Positions 1-9,100 of a DNA stretch of 38,436 nucleotides are shown here, piece by piece. The stretch comes from Oscillospiraceae bacterium (lineage in GTDB: Bacteria > Bacillota > Clostridia > Oscillospirales > Ruminococcaceae). Each line of letters begins with the position of its first letter. The stretch's first letter is position 1. The position numbers and the translations under genes were made by a program. The stretch spans positions 1 to 38,436 of the forward strand of contig JAKSPJ010000020.1 of the NCBI GenBank assembly GCA_024404915.1, written 5' to 3'. Under the pieces are notes generated by a model. It searched no databases. It saw nothing but the letters and a program-made list of their open reading frames with translations, and was not told where the DNA came from.

Positions 1-180
1 CGGTGACTACTGCAACCACCACAAAAGCCGCAGCACCGCCCGTCACCAGAGCGACTACAGCAAAACCGGTGACTACTGCAACCACCACAAAAGCCGCAGC
101 ACCGCCCGTCACCAGAGCGACCACAGCAAAACCGGTGACTACAACCACCATCACAAAAGCCGCAGCACAGGCTACGATTG
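1..180 (+). repeat. 66-bp tandem repeat encoding a Thr/Ala/Pro linker
   Basis: A unit of 66 bp (22 codons) starts at 1, 67 and 133. The first two copies differ by about one base and the third is diverged and partial. It encodes a Thr-Ala-Pro-Lys-rich linker in front of a dockerin. The array probably continues beyond the left edge of the window. Confidence 0.85.
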
Positions 181-386
181 CTCCGGACAGACACCCCTAC
201 GACATTGACGGCAGCGGCAGCGTGGATCAAAGTGACTATTCCATGATTCTCAAATATGTGCTGGCAAAGCTGAACGGCCAGCCCGTTACCATGCCGGATG
301 ATTTCTATCTGCTTGCAGATGTGAACAAGGACGGCGTCATTACTGAGGCAGATGCCAAGGTAATTCGCAGATATCTGAACAGCTGA
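1..386 (+). CDS. C-terminal fragment of a secreted dockerin protein
   Basis: The gene enters from the left edge, so its catalytic or binding part is not visible. The GTG at position 3 lies inside the linker repeat and is not a credible start. After the Thr/Ala/Pro linker comes a type I dockerin of about 60 residues. It has two calcium-binding segments, the first reading D-I-D-G-S-G-S-V-D and the second D-V-N-K-D-G-V-I-T, each followed by a helix, and it ends RRYLNS. Dockerins bind cohesins on scaffoldins, so the protein is probably exported and attached to a cellulosome-like complex. A strong terminator follows immediately. The dockerin call is firm; the function of the missing part is unknown. 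Confidence 0.85.
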   Translation, partial: VTTATTTKAAAPPVTRATTAKPVTTATTTKAAAPPVTRATTAKPVTTTTITKAAAQATIAPDRHPYDIDGSGSVDQSDYSMILKYVLAKLNGQPVTMPDDFYLLADVNKDGVITEADAKVIRRYLNS

Positions 387-394
387 CCCGACAG

Positions 395-425
395 GGGAGA
401 GAATGCAGATGCATTCTCTCCCTTT
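395..425 (+). terminator. Intrinsic terminator after the dockerin gene
   Basis: A perfect 12-bp stem (395-406 with 411-422) with an AGAT loop is followed by TTT. It lies 9 nt after the stop codon at 386. Confidence 0.85.
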
Positions 426-512
426 GCATTTATCCCCCCAAAAAAATCATTTACGCATTTGTGATATTCTACAAAAATTGCATTTCCTCTTTTATTTCTC
501 TGCCTTTCCGTG

Positions 513-518
513 TATAAT
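513..518 (+). promoter_or_regulatory. -10 box upstream of sbcD
   Basis: A consensus TATAAT sits 39 nt upstream of the sbcD start. No good -35 hexamer is seen at 17 nt spacing (the hexamer there is TTTTAT), so the promoter is probably weak or activator-assisted. Confidence 0.5.
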
Positions 519-556
519 GAAAGAGATTCAATTATTCTGAAAAGAGGAGTCCTGTT

Positions 557-1678
557 ATGAAACTGATGCACCTTTCCGACATTCATCTGGGAAAGCGGCT
601 CAACGACTTTTCCCTGCTGGAGGACCAGCAGTATATTCTGCGGAAAATCCTGGAAATCATTGATGCAGAATCGCCCCAGTGTGTGATTCTGGCAGGCGAT
701 ATCTACGATAAATCCGTCCCGCCCGCTGAGGCAGTAACCCTGTTCGACCGGTTTCTTTCTGCCATTTCCAAGCGCAGCATTCCTGTGCTGATGATCAGCG
801 GAAACCACGATTCTGCGGAGCGGATTGCTTTTGCTTCCGGTATTCTTCAGCAAAGCGGCATCCATATTTCGCCGGTCTATAACGGCACTCTGGAGCCGGT
901 TACGCTCTCCGATGAATGGGGCACGGTGCAGTTTTATCTGCTGCCCTTTATCCGCCCCTCCGCCGTGAGAAGGTTTTTCCCGGAACAGGAAATCACGAGC
1001 TATACGGATGCTGTGAATGCGGCTGTGGATGCCCTGCATCTGGATACCACCCGGCGCAATGTGATTGTCACGCATCAGTTTGTTACCGGTGCATCCTGCT
1101 GTGATTCCGAGGAGCATATTGTCGGCGGTACCGAAAATGTGGATGCCTCTGCCTTTGACGGCTTTGATTATGTGGCACTGGGGCACATTCACAATCCCCA
1201 GAATATCGGCAGTGAGCGCATACGATACTGCGGTACGCCCCTGAAATATTCGCTTTCCGAGGCGAAGCACCGCAAAACGGTGACCATTGCGGAGCTGAAA
1301 GAAAAGGGCAGTCTCACAATCCGTGAAATTCCCCTGACGCCTTTGCGGGATGTCCGTGAAATCAGCGGAACCTTTGCAGAAATGATGGCAGGAGAAAAAT
1401 CCGATGACCTGATATCCGTTGTGCTGACGGATGAGGACGAAATCCCGGATGCGGTTTACAAACTGCGGACAGTGTACCCCAATATACTGCAGGTGCGTTA
1501 TGATAACAAGCGCAGCCGATTCCGCACGGATTTTACCGATGTTACCGCATCGGAGGAGCAGTCTCCCCTGGAATTGTTCGCATCGCTGTATGCTTTGCAG
1601 AATAACGATGAAATGACTGACGAAAAGAAGGAATATATCCGCAGACTGATGGAAACAATTGAGGGGGAGGAAGCATGA
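557..1678 (+). CDS. sbcD: Exonuclease SbcCD subunit D (Mre11-like nuclease)
   Basis: This is the manganese-dependent nuclease subunit of SbcCD (bacterial Mre11), which opens hairpins and trims blocked or protein-bound DNA ends with the SbcC ATPase. All metallophosphoesterase motifs are visible: D8-x-H10, G47-D48-x-x-D51, G82-N83-H84-D85, H173 and G209-H210-I211-H212. The 373-residue length is normal for the family. GAGGAG lies 7-8 nt before the ATG. The stop overlaps the sbcC start (ATGA), so the two are translationally coupled and should be made in a fixed ratio. A capping domain follows the nuclease core. No anomaly is seen. Confidence 0.96.
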   Translation: MKLMHLSDIHLGKRLNDFSLLEDQQYILRKILEIIDAESPQCVILAGDIYDKSVPPAEAVTLFDRFLSAISKRSIPVLMISGNHDSAERIAFASGILQQSGIHISPVYNGTLEPVTLSDEWGTVQFYLLPFIRPSAVRRFFPEQEITSYTDAVNAAVDALHLDTTRRNVIVTHQFVTGASCCDSEEHIVGGTENVDASAFDGFDYVALGHIHNPQNIGSERIRYCGTPLKYSLSEAKHRKTVTIAELKEKGSLTIREIPLTPLRDVREISGTFAEMMAGEKSDDLISVVLTDEDEIPDAVYKLRTVYPNILQVRYDNKRSRFRTDFTDVTASEEQSPLELFASLYALQNNDEMTDEKKEYIRRLMETIEGEEA

Positions 1679-4600
1679 GACCGCTGAAACTGGAAATTTC
1701 TGCATTCGGGCCCTATGCAGAGAAAGAAATCATTGCACTGGAAAACCTGGGCACCTCCGGTCTGTATCTCATTACAGGAGATACAGGCGCAGGCAAAACC
1801 ACCATTTTTGATGCCATCACATATGCGCTGTACGGCGAAGCCAGCGGTACAAACCGTCAGGTGAACGGCATGCGCTCCAAATATGCGAAAGCCGCAGTCC
1901 CCACTTATGTGGAGCTGATTTTTGAATACAAGGGAAAGCAATACCGCATCCGCCGTTCTCCGGAGTATGAACGTCCCATGCTTCGCGGTACAGGCACCAC
2001 AAAAAATCTTGCCTCCGCAGAAATCGAATATCCGGACGGCAGAGGCGTTGTTACCGGTACAGGCAGAGTTACGGAGGCTGTCACTGAACTGCTGGGCATT
2101 ACGAAAAATCAGTTTCGGCAGATTGTGATGATTGCCCAGGGAGATTTTCTCACTCTGCTGCTGGCAGATACCGCCGCCCGAAAAGAGATTTTCCGCAGAA
2201 TATTCCGCACGGATTATTATGACAAACTGCAGAATGCCCTGAAGGAAGCAGTTTCAAAACTGGAACAGCAGAAGAAACAGCTGGAAAAAAGTACCGATCA
2301 GTATATCAGCGGCATTGACTGCGATGCGGAAAATCCCTTCTATCCCCAGGTGCAGAAGGCGGTTCATCGGGATATGACCACAGAGGAAATCTGTGAACTC
2401 CTGGAAAAAATGATTGCCGCAGACCGTGGGGCGTATGATGCAGGGAAAGAGAAGCAGATGCACATTCAGAAACAGCTGATGGAAATCAAGGAAAGACTGA
2501 CACTGGCACAGGAACGGCAGAAGCATCTTGCGGAACTGGAAACGGAACGACAGATTCTGACACAGCAGAAGGAAATCCTGGAAAAGCGGAAGGCGGCACT
2601 GGAAGCAGAGATCAACCGTCAGCCGATGGCGGAACAGGCAGAGCGTGAAGCCGCCGTTCTGCAGGCACAGCTCCCGGAATATACCGGGCTGGAACAGCAG
2701 AAAACCGCACTGCATCAACTGGAACAGCAGAACATTTCAGATAAGGCAATGCTGGAACAGAAACAGCAGGCCGCCGCCGCATTGCAGGGGGAAATGCAGG
2801 CACTTTCTCTGGAAGAAAAAGCCCTTGCAGCTGTGGATTCGGAAATGGAGAAAACCAGGGCGGAGCTGGAACGGACAAACGCAAATTTGCAGGAGATACG
2901 CAGTATTCAGATGCAGCTGCGGCAGTATGAGGAGATGGATGCCCTGCTGAACAGTGCAGAATCCCGGCTGAAAAATGCTAAGGAAAAACAGGAAATGCTG
3001 ACAGCGGATTTGCAGAAGGCACTGGCAGAACAGACCGCATGCAAGGCGGAATATGCTGACCTGGAGGGGGCAGAAGCACAGCGTGAGAAAAACAATCACG
3101 CACAGCAGATGCTGAAACAGAGGAAAAATCAGATTGCCGCAATGCAGAACGATGCAGCGGCACTGGAACAGGAGCAGGTGTATTTCGCAGGGGAGCAGGC
3201 CGCCTTTGCAGCGGCATCCGCAGCACTGAAAGCAGAGGAGGACAATCTGTCTGCAAAAAGAAAGGCTTATCTGGATGCAGGGGCAGGAATACTGGCACGG
3301 GATTTGACAGAGGGTGCGCCCTGTCCCGTCTGCGGTTCCATTCATCATCCCTGCAAGGCGGAAATTCCGCTGGAGGTGCCTTCCCAGGAGGAACTGGAAG
3401 CACTGGAAAAACAGGCGGAGGATCGGAAAGCGGAGGTCAGCCGACAGCTCGGCACCCTCAAAGGGCTGCAGGGAAAGGTGCGGCAGATGCAGGAAACACT
3501 GGCAGAAACCGCAAAGGCATTCTTTGGGCAGGATGCGGATGATATGGGGAAGGCCTGCGAATCCGCTTTGGAGGAATGCCGTCATCAGGAGGAAGAACTG
3601 GCTGCGCAGATGCAGGAAGCAGAAGCGCAGATTTTCAGACGAAAGCAAATTGCAGAGCGGCTGAAGGCATTGGAGCAGACGGCGGCGGATCTCACAGCAG
3701 AAAAGGAATCCGTCTCGAAAAAAGCAATGGATGCACAGCAGGAATACAGCCGTCTTGCAGGACAGATTTCTGCCGTCAGAGACAGCATTTCTACAAAGAT
3801 TGCCGGCGATTTTGCAGAGGCAAAGGAAACCCTGTCACAGCAGGCATCCGCATTGCAGGGCAGGGGAGAAACACTGGAAAGGGAGCGTCAGAAACAGGAA
3901 ATGCAGCAGCAGCGTCTGGCAAATCTGAAAGTGATTCTGCCGGAAAAGGAAGAAGCTTTCGCTGCTCTGAAAGAGGAAATCAACGCATTGACGCAGAAAA
4001 CTGCGGTGGCGGAAAACAGCATGCAGCAGCAGAGGGAGCATATTGCCCAAAGAGCCGAAAAGCTGCGCTTTGAAAACCGCACAGCCGCCGAAGCGGAAAT
4101 CGGGAAGCTGATACAGGAAAAAACGGCCATTCGCCAGGCCTTGGAGCAGGCACAGAAGGATTTCAGCCGGGAGGAGCAGGCACGGCTGGAGCGTGAGGGC
4201 AGAATCCGGCAGCTGGAGAAGGACACCCGACAGACGGAAGCGGTGAACACAGAAGCCGAGCTGGAAAAAGAAGCCGAACTGACCATGCAGCAGAATCTGC
4301 TTGACGAACAGCAGAAAAAACTCCATACACGGCTTTCCGGAAATCAGGGGGCACTGGCGCATATCCGTGAGAATGCCGGGGCTGTGGATGCTGCGGAACA
4401 GGAATACCGGATGGTAAAATCCCTGTCAGATACGGCAAACGGTACGGTGCAGGGCAAGGAAAAAATTGCGCTGGAAACCTATGTACAGGCGGCCTGTTTC
4501 GACAAAATCATAGCAAGGGCGAATCAGCGGCTTTCCATTATGACCAATGGACAATTTACCCTGAAACGGAGAGCAGGCACCAGCAATCATCGGTCGCAGA

Positions 4601-4953
4601 CGGGACTGGAGCTGGATGTGGAAGACCATACCAATGGCACGCAGCGCAGTGTCAGCACCCTGTCCGGCGGCGAATCCTTCAAGGCCGCATTGTCTCTGGC
4701 ACTGGGGCTTTCAGAGGAAATCCAGTCACGGTCCGGCGGCATTCAGCTGGATACCATGTTCGTGGATGAGGGCTTTGGCTCCCTGGATGAAAATTCGCTG
4801 CAGCAGGCCATCAAGGCACTTGCAGATCTTTCGGAGGGAAATCGTCTGGTGGGCATTATATCCCATGTGGGAGAGCTGAAGCGCAAAATAGACAAGCAGC
4901 TTGTGATTTCCAAGGCAAGAACAGGGGAGAGCCACTGTGAAATGATACTATAG
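1675..4953 (+). CDS. sbcC: Exonuclease SbcCD subunit C (Rad50-like ATPase)
   Basis: This is the SMC-like ATPase partner of SbcD (bacterial Rad50), acting on DNA double-strand ends and hairpins in the cytoplasm. The N-terminal half of the ATPase carries a Walker A motif (GDTGAGKTT, residues 35-43). Two long Gln/Glu/Lys/Ala-rich coiled coils run from about 180 to 960. They are interrupted by the zinc hook C550-P-V-C553, which joins two molecules. The C-terminal half holds the ABC signature LSGGES (996-1001) and a Walker B/D-loop segment (LDTMFVDEGFGSLDE, 1025-1039). The length of 1092 is typical. The start ATG overlaps the sbcD stop and has GGGGAGG upstream. The gene appears complete. Confidence 0.96.
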   Translation: MRPLKLEISAFGPYAEKEIIALENLGTSGLYLITGDTGAGKTTIFDAITYALYGEASGTNRQVNGMRSKYAKAAVPTYVELIFEYKGKQYRIRRSPEYERPMLRGTGTTKNLASAEIEYPDGRGVVTGTGRVTEAVTELLGITKNQFRQIVMIAQGDFLTLLLADTAARKEIFRRIFRTDYYDKLQNALKEAVSKLEQQKKQLEKSTDQYISGIDCDAENPFYPQVQKAVHRDMTTEEICELLEKMIAADRGAYDAGKEKQMHIQKQLMEIKERLTLAQERQKHLAELETERQILTQQKEILEKRKAALEAEINRQPMAEQAEREAAVLQAQLPEYTGLEQQKTALHQLEQQNISDKAMLEQKQQAAAALQGEMQALSLEEKALAAVDSEMEKTRAELERTNANLQEIRSIQMQLRQYEEMDALLNSAESRLKNAKEKQEMLTADLQKALAEQTACKAEYADLEGAEAQREKNNHAQQMLKQRKNQIAAMQNDAAALEQEQVYFAGEQAAFAAASAALKAEEDNLSAKRKAYLDAGAGILARDLTEGAPCPVCGSIHHPCKAEIPLEVPSQEELEALEKQAEDRKAEVSRQLGTLKGLQGKVRQMQETLAETAKAFFGQDADDMGKACESALEECRHQEEELAAQMQEAEAQIFRRKQIAERLKALEQTAADLTAEKESVSKKAMDAQQEYSRLAGQISAVRDSISTKIAGDFAEAKETLSQQASALQGRGETLERERQKQEMQQQRLANLKVILPEKEEAFAALKEEINALTQKTAVAENSMQQQREHIAQRAEKLRFENRTAAEAEIGKLIQEKTAIRQALEQAQKDFSREEQARLEREGRIRQLEKDTRQTEAVNTEAELEKEAELTMQQNLLDEQQKKLHTRLSGNQGALAHIRENAGAVDAAEQEYRMVKSLSDTANGTVQGKEKIALETYVQAACFDKIIARANQRLSIMTNGQFTLKRRAGTSNHRSQTGLELDVEDHTNGTQRSVSTLSGGESFKAALSLALGLSEEIQSRSGGIQLDTMFVDEGFGSLDENSLQQAIKALADLSEGNRLVGIISHVGELKRKIDKQLVISKARTGESHCEMIL

Positions 4954-4968
4954 ACAATACCGCAAAAA

Positions 4969-5000
4969 AAAGGAGAGAAAACGCTTGTTTTCTCTCCTTT
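4969..5000. terminator. Bidirectional terminator between convergent genes
   Basis: A perfect 14-bp stem (4969-4982 with 4987-5000, loop GCTT) is flanked by an A-tract on the left and a short T-run on the right. It can serve sbcC on the plus strand and the LRR gene on the minus strand. Confidence 0.85.
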
Positions 5001-5016
5001 CTGCATTGTGCAGGGC

Positions 5017-5898
5017 TCAGGAAATTGCTTCAAAGGGCAGTCCAAATGTTTCCGCGTAGGCTTCTGCGGTGGAATCTGCATAGCCGTGAATGGTGGCTTG
5101 CTGTGGAAATGCAGGCTCCCCGTCTATTGCTTCTATCCTGCATTCTTTCTGCAGAATGGTAACATCCGTCAATTGATCACAGCCTCTGAAAGCACAATCT
5201 TTGATTTCGGTTACGTTTTCCGGAATCGTGATTTCATTCAGATTTATGCAGCTGAGAAATGCTCTCATGGGAATGCATGTTATATTCTGTGGAATCTTCA
5301 TTTCTGTCAGGCCGTCACATCCCCAGAAAGTCTCCTCTCCGATTTGGCTGAGGCTGTCCGGAAGAGAGATTTCTGTGAGATTTCTGCATCCCCTGAAGGC
5401 TTCACTGCCAATGGTTTTCAGCCCCTGCGGAAGATAGATTTCTGAGAGACTGCTGCAATGTAAAAATGCATCATCTCCTATACTGGTCACGCTTTCCGGA
5501 ATGTAAACGTATGTCAGGTTTTCACACATCTCAAAGGCTGCATCCCCAATACTGGTCACACTATCGGAAATATATACTGTTATGAGATTTTCACAGTTGA
5601 AAAATGCAGAAGGACTGACATTGATGACACCATCCTGAATGATGACAGCCTGAATATCATTTTTGTATTTCTGATACCATGGAGGACCGCCAACAGAAAA
5701 ATCCTGCATTCTGCCCTTACCTTGAATGGTCAGCACACCTTTCCTGTCCAGATCCCAGGTGATTTTATCATCGCCTGCGCCGCAGGTTCCGGAAGACTCT
5801 CCGCTTCTGAATACACTTCTGCATATAAACCACCCGCAGGAAGCACTGAGGCTGAGAAGCAGGACAGAAAGCAATATCCAAATAGTTTTCTTTTTCAT
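5017..5898 (-). CDS. Membrane-anchored BspA-type LRR protein
   Basis: The 293-residue protein begins with a lysine-rich start and a hydrophobic segment (about 5-27), a signal peptide or membrane anchor. A cysteine at residue 21 follows S-A-S, which is a poor lipobox. The rest is about seven LRR_5 units of 23 residues with the pattern L-x-x-I-x-I-P-x-S-V-T-S-I-G-x-x-A-F-x-x-C. It ends with the GYADSTAEAYAE cap that also closes LRR sectors in the three large genes at 17193-29220. It has no threonine linker, peptidase domain or dockerin, so it is probably a cell-bound relative. AGAAAGG lies upstream of the ATG, and a consensus promoter lies at 6011-6039. BspA-like repeats often mediate binding to proteins or surfaces; the ligand is unknown. 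Confidence 0.8.
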   Translation of the reverse strand: MKKKTIWILLSVLLLSLSASCGWFICRSVFRSGESSGTCGAGDDKITWDLDRKGVLTIQGKGRMQDFSVGGPPWYQKYKNDIQAVIIQDGVINVSPSAFFNCENLITVYISDSVTSIGDAAFEMCENLTYVYIPESVTSIGDDAFLHCSSLSEIYLPQGLKTIGSEAFRGCRNLTEISLPDSLSQIGEETFWGCDGLTEMKIPQNITCIPMRAFLSCINLNEITIPENVTEIKDCAFRGCDQLTDVTILQKECRIEAIDGEPAFPQQATIHGYADSTAEAYAETFGLPFEAIS

Positions 5899-6010
5899 TT
5901 TAAGCCTTTCTTATTATAATTTGCCCGTTCATTCTTTTCCTGTCCGGTATGATTATCATTATGGTGCTGAAAAAACAACCTTTCTATGCATAGAAGCTGT
6001 TTGTTATTTC

Positions 6011-6039
6011 ATTATATCATAATTCTGCGGTTCTGTCAA
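6011..6039 (-). promoter_or_regulatory. Consensus sigma-A promoter for the small LRR gene
   Basis: Reading the minus strand, TTGACA (6034-6039) and TATAAT (6011-6016) are separated by exactly 17 bp. The untranslated leader would be about 105 nt. Confidence 0.8.
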
Positions 6040-6044
6040 TCAAA

Positions 6045-6072
6045 AAGCCACGAATTGCAGAATCCGTGGCTT
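6045..6072 (-). terminator. Terminator of the 6088-6870 lipoprotein gene
   Basis: An 8-bp GC-rich stem (6045-6052 with 6065-6072), with a possible inner ATT/AAT extension, is followed on the minus strand by a short run of T. It lies just downstream of the stop codon at 6088 and directly upstream of the next minus-strand promoter. Confidence 0.7.
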
Positions 6073-6087
6073 CTCTTTTAAACTGTA

Positions 6088-6870
6088 TCAAATCGCAGAC
6101 ACATCAAACATGCTGGCAAGCTTCCATGTACCATTCTCCAGCACTGCAATAGCGGAGCAAGAGTATTCCTCTTCTTTCACTACTTCATCAGGCATATCCA
6201 TTTTTGCGGTGATGGTGAAATCACAGCGAGTATCCGTCAGTGCATCAATACTGACCTTATAATTGCTCCAGTCTACATAGTAGCCGATTCCGCCGTCCAG
6301 ATATCTGTTGCAGTAAAGTGCGCCGTCCACTTCCACATATTTCTTCTGGGAATCCACTTGCTCATCCAGGAGCTCGTGGGTATAGGATTCCGTATAAACG
6401 GTATTCAGATAATCCACAAGGGACTGATATGTCGGGAAGCGGTCACTTGTACATTTCGCAAGATATGTGTCGGGGTCATCATATACCAGAGCAGGTGTTT
6501 CTTCATAAGGAAGCATATTCACTACGAAAATGTTCAACAGGCAATCCACATTCTTGTCTGTGAGTGATCGGATCACTGTTTCCATTTCAGGATTTACAAC
6601 ACCATTTGCTGTATCTGTGTTGCTCTCAGATTCTGTCGGGGCATCCGTCACAGGAGAAGTGGTTTCTGCCGCAGCATCCTGTGCGGTGGTAACGGCTGTA
6701 TCCGTCTCTGTGGTGCTTTCACCTGCAGTGTCGGACTCCGCAGCGGTGGTGGTGGTTTCGCTGATGCTTGCTGCTGCATCACTGTTCATTGCGGGAGCAG
6801 TATCCTCATCCATTCCGCATGCGCTGAGTGTGAGTGCAAGAAAAATCATTGCTGCAAAATACTTTTTCAT
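6088..6870 (-). CDS. Secreted lipoprotein with Thr/Ser-rich linker
   Basis: I place the start at 6870 (MKKYFAAMIF), preceded by a GAGGA ribosome binding site, instead of an upstream in-frame ATG at 6912 with no such site. A signal peptide ends in the lipobox L-S-A-C with the lipidated cysteine at residue 18. Residues about 25-85 are a low-complexity Thr/Ser/Asp/Ala/Glu linker. The remaining roughly 160 residues form a compact alpha+beta domain ending in V-L-E-N-G-T-W-K-L-A-S-M, a common ending of NTF2-like or IseA-like extracellular domains. That resemblance is from memory and weak. The product is probably tethered to the outer face of the membrane; its function is unknown. It has its own promoter and terminator, so it is a single-gene unit. 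Confidence 0.75.
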   Translation of the reverse strand: MKKYFAAMIFLALTLSACGMDEDTAPAMNSDAAASISETTTTAAESDTAGESTTETDTAVTTAQDAAAETTSPVTDAPTESESNTDTANGVVNPEMETVIRSLTDKNVDCLLNIFVVNMLPYEETPALVYDDPDTYLAKCTSDRFPTYQSLVDYLNTVYTESYTHELLDEQVDSQKKYVEVDGALYCNRYLDGGIGYYVDWSNYKVSIDALTDTRCDFTITAKMDMPDEVVKEEEYSCSAIAVLENGTWKLASMFDVSAI

Positions 6871-6938
6871 ATTGGTCCTCATCCTTTTCTTCGTATTGCT
6901 GTAGTCAGGCAAACAACATCCTGCTTTTCAGTGGTGTT

Positions 6939-6969
6939 ATTATAACACATTTTTTTGCATACGGCGCAA
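6939..6969 (-). promoter_or_regulatory. Probable promoter of the 6088-6870 lipoprotein gene
   Basis: The minus strand has a consensus TATAAT at 6939-6944. The best -35 is TTGCGC at 6964-6969 with a long 19-bp spacer, so strength is uncertain. Confidence 0.5.
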
Positions 6970-7125
6970 AATTATAAAAACCTTAATAATATGCAAATAC
7001 AAAATTCATATTTCATAACCCCTGCTTTATAATAGAACAGATAATTATTCTGAAGCAAGCTTTCATTTGTACAATGTCACTAAATACATGCTTCTATAAT
7101 TCGCCATAAAATAGCAGAAAAAATG

Positions 7126-7154
7126 TTGAGAAATTTATGAATATATGATATAAT
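7126..7154 (+). promoter_or_regulatory. Sigma-A promoter of the CE2 esterase gene
   Basis: TTGAGA (7126-7131) and TATAAT (7149-7154) are separated by 17 bp. The leader is about 68 nt. Confidence 0.8.
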
Positions 7155-7228
7155 AATACTATGGAACTGCGGATTCCACAGGAATCAAACGGAATGCATC
7201 CTCTGGAATTTACGGATTGGAGGTCTTT

Positions 7229-8926
7229 ATGAAAAAAACTGCATTTACACTCTCTGTACTGCTTGCGGTGACGGGGACATTTTTCACACCGGATACAATG
7301 GCGGTGTCTGTCGCAGATGTCAGTCATCTGGCAGGTGCCCTGACAGCACGGGATGAGATGACTGCATCGGATGATTACAACAATGACGGCAGGATTAACG
7401 GCATTGACCTGACATTGATGAAGCGGGATCTGCTGGCATCCTCTGCACCGGTGGGAGATGCCAGGACACAGGTGATTCCGCTGTCAGAAAGCAACACAAA
7501 ACAGATTGGCAGAACCGTGAAAACAGACGATATTACATGGCTGGTACAAAGCGGTGCAGCAGTGGAATGTACGGTTACAGGTACAGCGGCATCCATAACC
7601 ATATACGGAGATGGTGCGGTTTATTCCGAGGAAAAATACCGCCCAAGATACGGCGTATATGTGGATGGGGAACTGATACAGGATGTTGTGATGGGAGAAG
7701 AAGAACAGACTGTTTCCCTGTTTTCAGGAGATACATCCCGCAGGGCTGTTGTCAGAATCATGCACCTTTCAGAAGCCAATAACGGCTGCATCGGTGTGAA
7801 GGATATGACTGTGACATCTTCCTCCACGGATCCTGTGAAGGCTACTCCCAAAAAAGATCTGACCATTGAGTTTATCGGGGATTCCATCACCTGTGCATAT
7901 GGTGTCGAAGCAAACTCCCAGTACGAAAGCTTTTCCACCGCAACAGAAAACTTTACTTTATCCTATGCCTATCTGACAGCACAGCTGCTGAATGCGGATT
8001 ACAGTGCGGTGAGTTACAGCGGCCATGGTGTTTTGTCCGGCTATACAAATGACGGTACGCTTAATACCGATTCTCTTGTTCCGCCCTTTTATGAAATGAT
8101 TGGAAAACAGAAGGAATATCAGAAAGAATGGGATTTTGAATCCCATCCTGCGGATGTGGTAGTGGTAAATCTTGGAACAAATGATAATTCCTATACATCA
8201 TTGGAACCGGAGACACGGAGTGTGGAATTTCAGAAAGCCTATGCGGATTTTCTGAAACAGATCCGGGCATGCAATCCCGATGCACAGATTATCTGCACAC
8301 TGGGAATTATGGGCTGTACGGAATTGTATCCCTATATTGAAGCAGCTGTGGAATCTGTAGGAGATTCCGGAATTACATGCTACGAATCCCCGGTGCAGAG
8401 CTTCGATGTTCTCGGTGCGGACTGGCATCCGTCCCCCGGCACACAGGAGAAAAATGCCTATCTGCTGGCGGATAAAATTGCAGAAGCACTGGGCATGCCA
8501 TCCGATAAAATCGGGATTGATCTTGCCGCTGACAGCCGGATGGAAACCATCATTGACAAGGAAAGCGGCGCAAATGCATGGCCCTACTATGCGGAATGGA
8601 ACAAATCCATGAATGTGAATATCTCTGCGGCAGGCAGTACCCCGGAATCCATTGCCGTGTATGTTCCGAATCTGAATCTTCCCACGGGCAAATATGAACT
8701 GCATTTTCTTGCAAAGGGTATGACAGGGGAAATTCCCTATGTAATCCGCAGTATGAGCCAGCCGGAAAAAATCTATGTACAGGGTACAGCAGATACCGAG
8801 CTTACGCTGAAAGCCTTTGACCTGGAAACCCGGGCAGAGGATGCAGAGATTGTCTTTCTGCTTGGAGAACAAACCGGAAGCATTACTTTTTCTGAAGTCA
8901 CACTCTATAAAAAAGCAAATCTGTAA
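7229..8926 (+). CDS. Secreted CE2-type acetyl esterase with N-terminal dockerin
   Basis: The start at 7229 (MKKTAFTL) is set by GGAGG at 7219-7223; an in-frame TTG at 7217 overlaps that site. After a signal peptide comes a dockerin-like module (about residues 25-70) in which only the second calcium loop (D-Y-N-N-D-G-R-I-N) is canonical, ending LMKRDLL. Next are a beta-rich jelly-roll domain (about 80-200) and an SGNH hydrolase domain. The hydrolase has G-D-S-I-T with nucleophile S219, N-L-G-T-N-D (block III) and D398-W-H400. This order is that of carbohydrate esterase family 2, which removes acetyl groups from xylan and related glycans. Residues about 430-565 form an extra beta-sandwich, possibly carbohydrate-binding. 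The enzyme probably acts outside the cell on a scaffoldin. It has its own promoter and terminator. Confidence 0.85.
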   Translation: MKKTAFTLSVLLAVTGTFFTPDTMAVSVADVSHLAGALTARDEMTASDDYNNDGRINGIDLTLMKRDLLASSAPVGDARTQVIPLSESNTKQIGRTVKTDDITWLVQSGAAVECTVTGTAASITIYGDGAVYSEEKYRPRYGVYVDGELIQDVVMGEEEQTVSLFSGDTSRRAVVRIMHLSEANNGCIGVKDMTVTSSSTDPVKATPKKDLTIEFIGDSITCAYGVEANSQYESFSTATENFTLSYAYLTAQLLNADYSAVSYSGHGVLSGYTNDGTLNTDSLVPPFYEMIGKQKEYQKEWDFESHPADVVVVNLGTNDNSYTSLEPETRSVEFQKAYADFLKQIRACNPDAQIICTLGIMGCTELYPYIEAAVESVGDSGITCYESPVQSFDVLGADWHPSPGTQEKNAYLLADKIAEALGMPSDKIGIDLAADSRMETIIDKESGANAWPYYAEWNKSMNVNISAAGSTPESIAVYVPNLNLPTGKYELHFLAKGMTGEIPYVIRSMSQPEKIYVQGTADTELTLKAFDLETRAEDAEIVFLLGEQTGSITFSEVTLYKKANL

Positions 8927-8936
8927 ACAGCATGAC

Positions 8937-8973
8937 AGAAGCTCTGATTCCCTTCGGATCAGAGCTTCTTTTT
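8937..8973 (+). terminator. Terminator after the esterase gene
   Basis: A 12-bp stem (8937-8948 with 8958-8969) is followed by a run of T, 11 nt after the stop codon. Confidence 0.85.
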
Positions 8974-9023
8974 CTGCTGATGATTGCGCATCTTTGTTTC
9001 ATTTTCACAGCCGACACATAGTA

Positions 9024-9052
9024 TTGATTTTTTCTGCAATCTGTGATATAAT
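9024..9052 (+). promoter_or_regulatory. Promoter of the alpha/beta hydrolase gene
   Basis: TTGATT (9024-9029) and TATAAT (9047-9052) are spaced by 17 bp. Confidence 0.7.
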
Positions 9053-9100
9053 TTTTAAGAAATCAGTTTCCGAACAGGAATGGAACGGAGGTTTGAATGA

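Noticed and set aside
305..1705. Long minus-strand open frame of 466 codons
   Set aside because: It is antisense to sbcD, whose motifs are complete; the translation is Cys/His/Ile-rich without domain features and has no ribosome binding site.
2737..3648. Minus-strand open frame of 303 codons
   Set aside because: It lies opposite the sbcC coiled coil; the Leu/Phe/Cys-rich translation is the complement of Gln/Glu/Lys codons.
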